A DNA stretch of 64,000 nt, from assembly GCA_002432945.1 (NCBI GenBank), contig DJHE01000019.1, positions 35,321 to 99,320 on the forward strand, written 5' to 3'. This document shows positions 8,245-15,357 of the stretch, piece after piece. The notes beneath the pieces are model-generated. The model was not told the origin of the DNA, did not search any database, and saw nothing but the letters and a program-made list of their open reading frames with translations. Position 1 is the stretch's first letter. Each line of letters begins with the position of its first letter. The position numbers and the translations under genes were made by a program. Source of the stretch: Synergistaceae bacterium UBA5827 (GTDB taxonomy: Bacteria > Synergistota > Synergistia > Synergistales > 79-D21).

Positions 8245-8769
8245 ATGAAAAGGCTCGGCAGAAAAAGGTGGGCTTTCACTCTCGTGGAGATCCTGATCGT
8301 GCTGCTCCTCATCGGCATCCTGGCCGGGGCCCTGATGCTCGTTTCGTTCTCGGTCACAGCAAAAGCAGAGGCAACCCGAATTGTCGAAGACATGAGGGCA
8401 ATGAAAAGCGCCGCAATGCTTTACTACGCCGATTTCGGGCTTTGGCCTGTCTGGATGAAAAGCGGAACTACAATAAGGGACGCCAATAACAGGGCGACCC
8501 CCGACAAATACTTGGAAAGTATCCCCTTGAGAGGTGACCACTGGGTCGGGGTAGCTGGGGTTTCTGGAGATCTCGGAGAAGCTACGGTCATCTTCGTTTC
8601 GACATCCGTGAGCTCAACGACCCTCGAAAGGCTGGGAGTAATGGGCTCTGGTTTTCCCCTTTACGGGATTACCGTAGCCGGGAGAATCACGGCTATACCA
8701 GACAACCCGGATGTCTTTGATGCTTCCACTCACAACGCCGCACTCTGGTACATAAGGAAAAACCAGTAA
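8245..8769 (+). CDS. Type IV pilin-like / type II secretion pseudopilin
   Basis: The 174-residue product has a class III signal: a basic leader MKRLGRKRWA followed by FTLVEILIVLLLIGILAG, with Glu at mature position 5. It would be processed at the inner membrane by a prepilin peptidase and assembled into a pilus-like fibre. The residue before the cleavage site is Ala, not the usual Gly. The soluble domain (about 110 residues) is low in cysteine and has no match I can name. No assembly ATPase or platform gene is nearby, so it is an orphan minor pilin. The start has a good ribosome binding site, GGGGGAGG. Confidence 0.85.
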   Translation: MKRLGRKRWAFTLVEILIVLLLIGILAGALMLVSFSVTAKAEATRIVEDMRAMKSAAMLYYADFGLWPVWMKSGTTIRDANNRATPDKYLESIPLRGDHWVGVAGVSGDLGEATVIFVSTSVSSTTLERLGVMGSGFPLYGITVAGRITAIPDNPDVFDASTHNAALWYIRKNQ

Positions 8770-8773
8770 TCTT

Positions 8774-8977
8774 CTAGCGTTTCTCCTCCGGTTCTTCCAC
8801 GAATTCTTCCTCGCTGAGAAGCTGGTCGTGATTTGCGTCACCGGCAAGGAAAAGGGGACAGGCGTAGCGAAAGTTGCCGTCGTCGGGAAAGGCCTCCACC
8901 AATATCATCTTCCGGCCGCACCAGCACTGCAGGGTCATCTCGGGTGAACTGAGCTCCTCGTGGTTTTTCTCTTCCAT
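8774..8977 (-). CDS. Small Cys-rich protein with an EF-hand-like loop
   Basis: I do not recognise this 67-residue protein. It has CWC at 18-20 and Cys40-Pro41, a partial zinc-ribbon look. The segment from Asp47 to Glu58 fits an EF-hand calcium loop: D47, N49, D51, S55 and E58 occupy ligand positions 1, 3, 5, 9 and 12. The tail is strongly acidic. The start at 8977 was chosen for the run of G (AAGGGGGG) just upstream; an ATG eight codons earlier has no ribosome binding site. It is the last gene of the DRTGG/hydrogenase-like cluster and ends four bases from the convergent pilin gene. Confidence 0.65.
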   Translation of the reverse strand: MEEKNHEELSSPEMTLQCWCGRKMILVEAFPDDGNFRYACPLFLAGDANHDQLLSEEEFVEEPEEKR

Positions 8978-9012
8978 GCCGGTCACCCCCCCTTGTCCCA
9001 TATTTTATCACT

Positions 9013-9798
9013 TCATTGTGCTAGATGGCCTTTGTCCAGAAAAGATTTCTCTCCCCATGGGTCAAACACTCCTCTTCCTGCCTCGCCGCGAAGCGCAAGC
9101 TTCAACTCTGAAAAACTGGGCGTTGCTACCCGGAAAACCGTAGAGCAAAGGCACTCCATCTGGTCCAGGGAATGGGCATCGGAGTTTCTCAACAGGGGAA
9201 AATTCGTGTATTTGGAACGGAATGGCTGCGCCTTCCCCGGAGTGATCCGGCAGGTCAATTCAAGAGCGTCAACCGGGTAGTCGATCGGGATGGGACCCAG
9301 AATCGCCGGGTAGGAAAAGGCTTCCCTGTCGATGTGGCTGAGAAAGCAGATTCCCTCTCTTCGCCTGGCTTCGCGCACGATGGCGTCGATCCCGTGACGG
9401 GCCCCCTGGACAAGGAGGATCGGCTCCTCTCCAAGGATCTGGTTCTCGTGATCGATCAGGATCTGGGGACCGAAAAGCTCCGGCCGGTTCTGGATTTTTG
9501 GAAAACCCTCCCAAAGCCAGGCCTCGAAATCCAGCGCTTCTTCCGGCGTCCCGAAAAGAGTGACGGCATGGATGTCTTCCGCGCTCTGGACCTCTATCCC
9601 CGCCAGCACGAGCAAGCTTTTCCCCTCAGACGCTTTCTGGACCGCCATGGCATTCCTGGCCGTGTTGTGGTCCGTCACCGCCAGGACATCGATCCCCAGG
9701 TCGAGGGCACGCGAAACAATGTCCGGCGCTCCCATGTCGAGCCCGCCGCATGGGGAAAGCACGGTATGAAGATGAAGGTCCGCCCGGACCAGGCGCAT
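9013..9798 (-). CDS. PHP-domain metal-dependent phosphoesterase
   Basis: The 261-residue protein opens with RADLHLHTVLSPCGG, the first metal-binding PHP motif. It continues with DHNTARN, GIEVQS, CFLSHIDREA and RNSDAHSL, the ordered His/Asp/Glu motifs of the PHP superfamily. Substrates of stand-alone PHP proteins range from nucleotides to histidinol phosphate, and this one cannot be assigned. It starts five bases after the second DRTGG gene, and proteins of this type recur beside DRTGG genes. That suggests a signalling or nucleotide-turnover role rather than polymerase proofreading. Confidence 0.88.
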   Translation of the reverse strand: MRLVRADLHLHTVLSPCGGLDMGAPDIVSRALDLGIDVLAVTDHNTARNAMAVQKASEGKSLLVLAGIEVQSAEDIHAVTLFGTPEEALDFEAWLWEGFPKIQNRPELFGPQILIDHENQILGEEPILLVQGARHGIDAIVREARRREGICFLSHIDREAFSYPAILGPIPIDYPVDALELTCRITPGKAQPFRSKYTNFPLLRNSDAHSLDQMECLCSTVFRVATPSFSELKLALRGEAGRGVFDPWGEKSFLDKGHLAQ

Positions 9799-9802
9799 TG
9801 GG

Positions 9803-10138
9803 CTAGCCTTTCAATCCCAAGTCGTGAAGGGCCCCGCAGATTTCGAAAGGCGATCCTGCGGCAGTGGCCAGGGCGATGTTCTCCTTTTTGCAGCGATCCA
9901 GCAACTCAGGATCCGGTGTTCTCCCCGATGCCAGGATAACGAGGGGAATCTCCTTGAGAACCGCCACGGCAGCCAGGTTGACATGGGTCTGGAGGGTCAC
10001 CCAGGCCGCTCCTTCCGGAGCGCCCCCCATGACAAAGCTCAGAAGGTCACCCACGACCCCGCGGGAAACGGAGCGATTCCCGTCCCCGCCGTTATGGACA
10101 TCAAGCTTGAGGCTTTCGATCAGGGACAAGACCGTCAT
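9803..10138 (-). CDS. DRTGG-domain protein (second copy)
   Basis: The 111-residue product MTVLSLIESLKLDVHNGG... ends in a segment on hidden or missing metabolites, VVILASGR-like, followed by SPFEICGALHDLG. It matches the DRTGG fold found alone or with CBS domains, a presumed ligand-sensing domain of unknown ligand. The ATG overlaps the end of the hydrogenase-like gene by four bases. It is about 30 percent alike by eye to the product at 11903-12268, with the same VNLAAVAVLKEIPLVILASGR versus VQIVRTAQMMDIPAVVFVRGK layout. A duplication is likely. Confidence 0.8.
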   Translation of the reverse strand: MTVLSLIESLKLDVHNGGDGNRSVSRGVVGDLLSFVMGGAPEGAAWVTLQTHVNLAAVAVLKEIPLVILASGRTPDPELLDRCKKENIALATAAGSPFEICGALHDLGLKG

Positions 10139-11448
10139 TTCGCGTGCTTCCTTTCGTGAAAGGCATGCGGCAGCTTGCCGCTCAGGGCGGTGATCTCCTC
10201 CCCAAGGACGGAGATACGTTCCCGCAGCTTGAAGACACAATCGGTGATTTCCCCTTCGCCCCGGACCACGTCTTCGGCGAGGGCCCTGCACGAAGGACGC
10301 CCGCAAGCTCCGCAGTCGATGTGGGGGAGCTCGGCGTATACCGCCTGCATCGTTTTCAGTTTCTTCATCGCCTCGTCAAGGGTGTCTGCCAGGGAAGGTC
10401 GAGGCCGGGGCTGGATAGGCTGTTCGAGTTTCCAGATTCCGGTCTCGTAAAGATCAGCCAAATCGGCTTTTTCTCTCTCAGTGGCAACCCACTCGATTGG
10501 CTGTCTTGAGAGTCTCAGTTCCGACAGGAAGCGGGACTCCGCGTTCCCTATCCCGCCTATGCAACCAAGGTCGCAAACCCGGCATTCCACGAAATCGACA
10601 CCTTTCAATCGCCCCAGCTCCAGGTCCTGCAGGAGGTCGATCGTGTTCCTGAGTCCCGAAACGGCCATTGTCGTGATGTTCTTCTTCGAGAAGGCCTTGA
10701 TGTGGCGGCTTTCTCCACCCCTCAGGGCCCAGGCCAGCCAACGGCTTCCAACCGGGTCCAAGGCCGCGCCATCCACTTTTGGGCCAGCAGCCAAAAGATC
10801 CCTCGCCAGGCGCTTGACTGAGACGACATGGCCCATGGTGCTTTTTTCCCTTCCCACCGGTCCTCTGACCAGCATGACCTTGGCACTGCAAGGCGTCACG
10901 AGGATCACGCCTTCATCCGAACCGGTTTCCTTGCGCCAAAGGAGAGTCCCCGTTTCCAGGGGAGTTTCTGTCTCCACGAGGCGGTGGAGCAACTCGGGAA
11001 ACCGGACCTGGATCAACCTGACCACCGCAGGGCAATAGATGGAAATGAGAGGCAGGCTTTCCTTGGAAGCTTCTTCGATCTGCCTGGCCGTGGCGAAGGC
11101 CGCGAGGTCAAAAGCCCTGGCCGTCTCGTCGAAAAGGTCCTTTATGCCCAGTGAGGCCAGCGCCTTCCTGACGAGACCCGGGGTCCAGTAATGGGAAAAT
11201 TGGGCGCAGAAGGTGGGATCGGCCATAAGGGTGGCCGGTCCGTGGCTCCGGATCAGATCCCAGTCGTCCTCGTCGAGGGCAAGTGCTTTCTCCCTGCAGC
11301 TCCTAAGACATTCCCCGCAGTCTATGCACAGGTCGGACAGGATCCTCACCTTGCCGTCAACCACCCTGAGGGCCTCGGTCGGGCAGGACTTGATGCAGTT
11401 CACGCAACCCTTGCAACTGCCTTCGATGATCTTGATCCCCGTTTCCAT
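10135..11448 (-). CDS. [FeFe]-hydrogenase-like iron-sulfur protein, probably sensory
   Basis: The 437-residue protein has four parts. Residues 9-51 are a 2[4Fe-4S] ferredoxin domain (Cys12/15/18/22 and 41/44/47/51). Residues 70-310 resemble the hydrogenase large-subunit C-terminal region, with ISIYCPA (Cys139), VTPCSAK (Cys187) and ECRVCDLGCIGG (Cys289/292/296) at the L1, L2 and L3 positions. Residues 376-404 are an RnfB-type cluster site, IDCGACGRPSC plus Cys404. A short helical tail follows. The L1 catalytic-relay Cys is Tyr138, so hydrogen turnover is unlikely. The ATG at 11448 has the ribosome binding site AGGAGGT. Neighbours (RsbT-like ATPase, two DRTGG proteins) point to a sensor role. 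Confidence 0.85.
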   Translation of the reverse strand: METGIKIIEGSCKGCVNCIKSCPTEALRVVDGKVRILSDLCIDCGECLRSCREKALALDEDDWDLIRSHGPATLMADPTFCAQFSHYWTPGLVRKALASLGIKDLFDETARAFDLAAFATARQIEEASKESLPLISIYCPAVVRLIQVRFPELLHRLVETETPLETGTLLWRKETGSDEGVILVTPCSAKVMLVRGPVGREKSTMGHVVSVKRLARDLLAAGPKVDGAALDPVGSRWLAWALRGGESRHIKAFSKKNITTMAVSGLRNTIDLLQDLELGRLKGVDFVECRVCDLGCIGGIGNAESRFLSELRLSRQPIEWVATEREKADLADLYETGIWKLEQPIQPRPRPSLADTLDEAMKKLKTMQAVYAELPHIDCGACGRPSCRALAEDVVRGEGEITDCVFKLRERISVLGEEITALSGKLPHAFHERKHAK

Positions 11449-11452
11449 CGGC

Positions 11453-11899
11453 CTACCTCCTGTCCCCTGGTCCTTCATGGAAAAGGATCGTTGCTGTGAG
11501 GGTCGTCCCCTTGCCGACTTCCGACTCGATTTCAAGGTTATCGGAATTGCGCTTGATGTTCGGCAGCCCCATTCCCGCTCCGAACCCCATCTCCCTGACC
11601 CTGTCGGGAGCCGTGGAAAAACCCTCCCGCATGGCCAGATGGAGGTCGGGAATCCCGGGTCCCCGGTCCGTGGCCTGGATCGTCAGTTTTTCCGGCGTGA
11701 TAACCGCTCGAAGGGTTCCCCCACCGGAATGGATCACGAGGTTCATCTCCGCCTCGTAAGTGATGACCGAAGCACGCCGCGATATCGCGGACGGGACTCC
11801 CAGCATGATGAGGGTTTCCTTGATCTGGTTGGACGCTTCCCCGGCGGCAAGGAAGTCGTCCCCCCTTACCGTGAATTCGACCTCGTAATGACTGTCCAC
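11453..11899 (-). CDS. RsbT-like serine kinase / anti-sigma-type GHKL ATPase
   Basis: The 148-residue product is a single GHKL ATP-binding domain. The N box is in VITYEAEMNLVIHS, the G1 box is ATDRGPGIPD and the G2 box is GFGAGMGLPNIKRNSD. These match the RsbT/RsbW/SpoIIAB group, which phosphorylates or binds partner-switching proteins. No sensor or dimerisation domain is present, so input must come from another protein, plausibly the hydrogenase-like or DRTGG neighbours. The start is GTG at 11899, preceded by GGGAGG. No STAS antagonist gene is in the window. Confidence 0.88.
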   Translation of the reverse strand: MDSHYEVEFTVRGDDFLAAGEASNQIKETLIMLGVPSAISRRASVITYEAEMNLVIHSGGGTLRAVITPEKLTIQATDRGPGIPDLHLAMREGFSTAPDRVREMGFGAGMGLPNIKRNSDNLEIESEVGKGTTLTATILFHEGPGDRR

Positions 11900-11902
11900 A
11901 CA

Positions 11903-12268
11903 CTATGCCTCCCGGGAGGGGATGATGCACGGGGACAGGCCAGCCTTGTAGAGCAGCCCGCAGGTTTCATACATGCTCATGGAAGATACCAAAAGCGGCA
12001 TCCCAACGTTCTTGGCCAGGGAAACCGCCTCTTCCTGGGGTCTTTTCCCCCTTACGAAGACAACCGCGGGAATATCCATCATCTGGGCTGTCCGGACGAT
12101 CTGCACGTTGGTCAGCCCGGTCAGGAGAAGCGTCCCGGGCCAGGCAAAGGCCAGGACATCGCTCATGAGGTCCGAGGCATAGGCGTTCTCGATCTCAACC
12201 GTGTCGAGCAGGTTCTCTCCATAAAGGATTTCCGCTCCGATGCAGGATACGATCTCTTTCAGTTTCAA
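11903..12268 (-). CDS. DRTGG-domain protein (first copy)
   Basis: The 121-residue protein begins MKLKEIVSCIGAEILYGENLL and contains NAYASDLMSDVLAF, then a Rossmann-like half with IPAVVFVRGK and PLLVSSMSMYETCGLLYKAG. This is the stand-alone DRTGG fold, thought to sense a small ligand. The start is TTG at 12268, with GGGGAGG upstream; no in-frame ATG lies close by. It leads the minus-strand operon of six genes and is separated from the divergent symporter gene by 132 bases holding a palindrome. Confidence 0.82.
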   Translation of the reverse strand: MKLKEIVSCIGAEILYGENLLDTVEIENAYASDLMSDVLAFAWPGTLLLTGLTNVQIVRTAQMMDIPAVVFVRGKRPQEEAVSLAKNVGMPLLVSSMSMYETCGLLYKAGLSPCIIPSREA

Positions 12269-12327
12269 GCAGTTCGACCTCCCCGGTCAATGCCAGCATG
12301 GTGGTTCTCTGTGATAAAAATAACATA

Positions 12328-12356
12328 TTGGCTCCGAAACGTCATGACGTTACACT
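12328..12356 (+). promoter_or_regulatory. Candidate promoter of the sodium symporter gene
   Basis: TTGGCT (12328-12333) and TACACT (12351-12356) are 17 bases apart. The spacer contains a perfect palindrome, so the promoter could be repressed there. Neither hexamer is a full consensus. Confidence 0.5.
12338..12351. promoter_or_regulatory. 14-bp perfect palindrome AACGTCATGACGTT, operator candidate
   Basis: The palindrome lies in the divergent intergenic region between the DRTGG operon and the symporter gene, between the proposed -35 and -10. A dimeric repressor bound here would block the plus-strand promoter and could influence the minus-strand operon. No cognate regulator gene is adjacent. 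Confidence 0.4.
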
Positions 12357-12400
12357 GTGCCCGGCAGGACGATCTTGAAAGCGAAAGAGGGGGAAGTGCC

Positions 12401-13768
12401 ATGTTCACCTTCGGGGCTGGCGTCGGGCTTGTTATCCTGGCGTTTGTCATCCTGGGAACTTTCACGGCACGGGGAGTCCGTAGCGCTTCCGACTATGCCC
12501 TGGCAGGCCGGAAAGCCGGTTCCCTGGAGGTCAGCGGGATTCTCCTCGGAGCCTTGGTCGGGGGCGCCAGCACCGTGGGGACCGTGGAGATGGCCTATCG
12601 TTTTGGCCTCTCCGCGTGGTGGTTTACCCTCGGCGGAGGCATCGGGTGCCTGATCCTGGGCGTTTGGTTTGCCCGCCCTCTTCGAAGGACGGAGCTTTCA
12701 ACCATACCGGAACTCCTTGAAAGCCAGTACGGCCCTAAAACCGGCCTTGTTGCCCTGGCCGCATCAACGATTGGAACCTTTATCTCGGTCGTTGCGCAGT
12801 TTCTTGCCGGGCTGGCCATGCTCCAGGGGATCTGGCCCCTTTCCGACACGGCCGCCGCAGCCGGCGTCGCGCTGGCAATCCTGGGATTCATCCTCCTCGG
12901 GGGGGTGAAAAGCTATGGCGCGCTGGGAAAGGCAAAGATCGCCTTTCTCTACCTTGTCCTTGCCATCTGCGCCGGAGTAGCCGCCGCCGGGGGAGCGACA
13001 CTGCCTTCCCTATGGGAAGGGCTACCCTCCAACCCATGGTTCAACCTCTTCGGCCGCGGCCTGGGACCTGACCTGAATGCAGGCCTGTCTCTCGTTGTCG
13101 GCGTGATGACGACCCAGATCTACATCCAGGCGATTTTCTCAGCTTCAAGCGAGAGGACGGCTCGCAAGGGAACCCTCCTTTCTGCGGCACTGATGCCGCC
13201 GCTGGGACTCTTGGGCATCTGGGTCGGCCTAGGCATGAGGGTCCAGCAACCGGGACTTGTCGCATCCCAGGTGCTCCCAGTCTTCATCTCGCAGAATTTT
13301 CCGCCCCTGATCGCAGGGTGCCTCTGGAGCGGTATCGCCATAACGATCATCGGAACCGCGGCAGGGCTCTGTTTCGGCATCGCCACGAACCTTGCACGGG
13401 ATCTATCGCCATTTTTCGCCCGGAAAAAACGGACTGATGGGGAACTCCTCTGGCTTAGCCGCACAACCCTGCTGGTGCTTGTATTCAGCGCAGCAGCCAT
13501 GGCCCTCCTCGCCCCGGGTTCCCTGATCCTCTCCTGGAGTTACCTCAGCATGGGCCTTCGGGGTGCCGGGACCTTTCTACCATTCTCCATCGCCATTCTC
13601 GCGCCTGGCCGCCTCAATCCAGGATGGGCTTTCACTTCTTCCCTTGCCGGCCTGGCGATCACGCTGGCCTGGCCCTTGACAGGCCTACCCGGGAATCCAC
13701 TCTTCGCGGGCCTTTCCATTTCTGCCCTCTGCTGTGCCCTCGGCTGGGCAAGAAAAGGGACGGCTTGA
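12401..13768 (+). CDS. Sodium:solute symporter family transporter (SSSF)
   Basis: The 455-residue protein is almost entirely hydrophobic, with about 12 or 13 predicted helices. It has family features: YALAGRKAGSLEVSG near the N-terminus, GALVGGASTVGTVEMAY, and LSWSYLSMGLRGAGTFLP late. The SSS family imports sugars, amino acids, carboxylates or vitamins with Na+. The solute here cannot be read from sequence. The start at 12401 has AGAGGGGG upstream and gives the correct first helix. Upstream in-frame extension would run through the DRTGG operon on the other strand and is not real. The end overlaps a hairpin terminator for the convergent operon. Confidence 0.88.
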   Translation: MFTFGAGVGLVILAFVILGTFTARGVRSASDYALAGRKAGSLEVSGILLGALVGGASTVGTVEMAYRFGLSAWWFTLGGGIGCLILGVWFARPLRRTELSTIPELLESQYGPKTGLVALAASTIGTFISVVAQFLAGLAMLQGIWPLSDTAAAAGVALAILGFILLGGVKSYGALGKAKIAFLYLVLAICAGVAAAGGATLPSLWEGLPSNPWFNLFGRGLGPDLNAGLSLVVGVMTTQIYIQAIFSASSERTARKGTLLSAALMPPLGLLGIWVGLGMRVQQPGLVASQVLPVFISQNFPPLIAGCLWSGIAITIIGTAAGLCFGIATNLARDLSPFFARKKRTDGELLWLSRTTLLVLVFSAAAMALLAPGSLILSWSYLSMGLRGAGTFLPFSIAILAPGRLNPGWAFTSSLAGLAITLAWPLTGLPGNPLFAGLSISALCCALGWARKGTA

Positions 13769-13781
13769 ATAAAGCCGTCCC
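13751..13781 (-). terminator. Terminator of the adenosine kinase / HAD operon
   Basis: A 10-base-pair stem (13757-13766 with 13772-13781) with a 5-base loop is followed on the minus strand by TTTTCT (13756-13751). It overlaps the symporter stop codon. There is no T-run on the plus side. Confidence 0.75.
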
Positions 13782-13811
13782 CAAGTTGATACGTGCCTGT
13801 TCAAAAGTCTC

Positions 13812-14309
13812 CTAGCGCTTGTAGCCGATGATGCTCCTGAGCAGGCGCTTTCGGGCCGCGACATGGGTATCCTCCTCGACGCCCCTTGAAGAAAAACCGT
13901 CTACGACTCCCGCTATCCCGCGTCCCTGGCCAGTCTCAAAAATGAGGACCTCCAAGGGATTCGCTGTCGCGGCAAATATCCCGCAGACCTCCTGGACGCC
14001 CTTGATGCGATCCAGCACATTGATCGGGTATCCGTTGCGGATAAGGACGACGAAGGCGTGACCGGCGGAAAGGGCCTGGGCATTTCTGACGGCAGCGTCT
14101 ACAAGGTCCGGGGAATTGCCGTCGTGGCGAATGAGACAGGGTTCCGAGGCCTCGCAAAAGGCGATACCGAACTGCAGGCTGGGTGATGAGGTCACAAGAG
14201 CTTCGAAAAGGTCCTCCACGGTCTTGATGAAATGGCTTTGGCCCAGGATGATATTGCACTCTTCGGGGATCTCCATCTTCACAACTTGCCATCCCTTGAT
14301 TTCCGACAT
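13812..14309 (-). CDS. Adenosine-specific kinase (DUF355 family)
   Basis: The 165-residue protein aligns with the archaeal and bacterial adenosine-specific kinase family: NIILGQSHFIKTVEDLFEALV, FGIAFCEASEP, HDGNSPDLVDAAVRNA, GHAFVVLIRNGYPINVLDRIK, VCGIFAATANPLEVLI and GRGIAGVVDGF. Members bind adenosine nucleotides and have been linked to adenosine phosphorylation, but their physiological role is poorly known. The chosen ATG has GGGAGGTG upstream. It is the second gene after the HAD phosphatase, 18 bases downstream. Confidence 0.9.
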   Translation of the reverse strand: MSEIKGWQVVKMEIPEECNIILGQSHFIKTVEDLFEALVTSSPSLQFGIAFCEASEPCLIRHDGNSPDLVDAAVRNAQALSAGHAFVVLIRNGYPINVLDRIKGVQEVCGIFAATANPLEVLIFETGQGRGIAGVVDGFSSRGVEEDTHVAARKRLLRSIIGYKR

Positions 14310-14327
14310 TACAGCACCTCCCTGGTC

Positions 14328-15206
14328 TCAGGCGGGCGATGTTCCCAGATGCAGGGGACACCCTCTCCTGTATGTCAATCCCGTCCCTGTTGGAAAGGGA
14401 ACCGAACCAATCTCGTCACCTGATTCCTCGAGGAAGCTGCAGAGCTCAATGAAACCCATGCTGGAAGCTGGCGGCAGGATAAGGTGCGCAGATTCGATGA
14501 CCTCTTTTGGGGCACCCCGGAAAGTGACGGCAAGGTCTGCTTCCCTGAGAAGCCCCACATCGTTCAGGTGATCTCCTGCCGCAACGATCCGGCCGACCTT
14601 AAGTCCCGAATCCTCCAGGAACGCCCTCAATGCTGCCCCCTTTGACACGCCAGGGGGCAGGATGTCGAGAAACCCTTCCCCCGCCAGGGTCACTTCCACG
14701 CGTCCTTTCATAGAGATCTTGATTCGCTTCCCAAGTTCCCGTGCCTCGACGGGGTCACCGTAATAGATGATTCGGTAGGGGTTGAAGGATAGTTTCGGTG
14801 AGGCCAGGTCGGGCCTGACGACCACTCCCAGGCTCCTGAAGAACCTCCGGGTGACTTCGTCGCTTGGCCTGCAGGTGACTTCCTCATCGCCGTAAGCTTG
14901 GACAAGGAGGGAGGATTCCCATCCCATGGAGAGGATTTCGCCGGCCACCCGACTGGAGATCCTCCACTCCCTGAAGGGAGCTTTCCCTCCCCTTCCGTCC
15001 ATGATTCGAGCCCCGTCGTAGACAATTGCAGGCAGGTCCGAAGCGATCGCCTCGGCGAAAGGACGCGCGGAAGCCCAGATTCGCCCGGTCGCGATCATGA
15101 GCCTCCAACCCGCGCGACGAAGGCGGCCGCAGGCCTCGATTACGGGCCCCGGGACGCTGTTTTCTGCGGTGAGTGTCCCATCGATATCCGTCACAAGGAG
15201 TTTCAT
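14328..15206 (-). CDS. Cof-type HAD-superfamily phosphatase
   Basis: The 292-residue protein has the HAD nucleophile motif VTDIDGTLT at residues 4-12, motif II in MIATGR and the terminal motif AAGDHLNDVGLL. The central C2 cap with SFNPYRIIYYG and VTLAGEGFLDILPPGVSKG fits the Cof/SupH group, which hydrolyses sugar phosphates or phosphorylated cofactors. Substrate unknown. The ATG at 15206 was preferred because GGGGAGG precedes it. The last 30 residues extend past the usual family end. Confidence 0.88.
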   Translation of the reverse strand: MKLLVTDIDGTLTAENSVPGPVIEACGRLRRAGWRLMIATGRIWASARPFAEAIASDLPAIVYDGARIMDGRGGKAPFREWRISSRVAGEILSMGWESSLLVQAYGDEEVTCRPSDEVTRRFFRSLGVVVRPDLASPKLSFNPYRIIYYGDPVEARELGKRIKISMKGRVEVTLAGEGFLDILPPGVSKGAALRAFLEDSGLKVGRIVAAGDHLNDVGLLREADLAVTFRGAPKEVIESAHLILPPASSMGFIELCSFLEESGDEIGSVPFPTGTGLTYRRGCPLHLGTSPA

Positions 15207-15357
15207 TTCATGCCTCCCCTTCTCGTGCAGCTTCATTTTACCAGCAGGCCCCTTCCTCGATCAGAACAGGACACTCCCGGTATCCGGGCAAATAGGGTTT
15301 TATGATAGAATCGGAACGCGTTGGAAGGTTCCAAATAATCATTGGAGGTGGTTGATT

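Noticed and set aside
11213..12400. Upstream in-frame extension of the symporter gene
   Set aside because: It would run antisense through the DRTGG operon, and the good ribosome binding site and first helix are at 12401.
15241..15357. Consensus promoter upstream of livK
   Set aside because: TATGAT and TAGAAT occur at 15301-15311, but no acceptable -35 lies 16-18 bases upstream of either.
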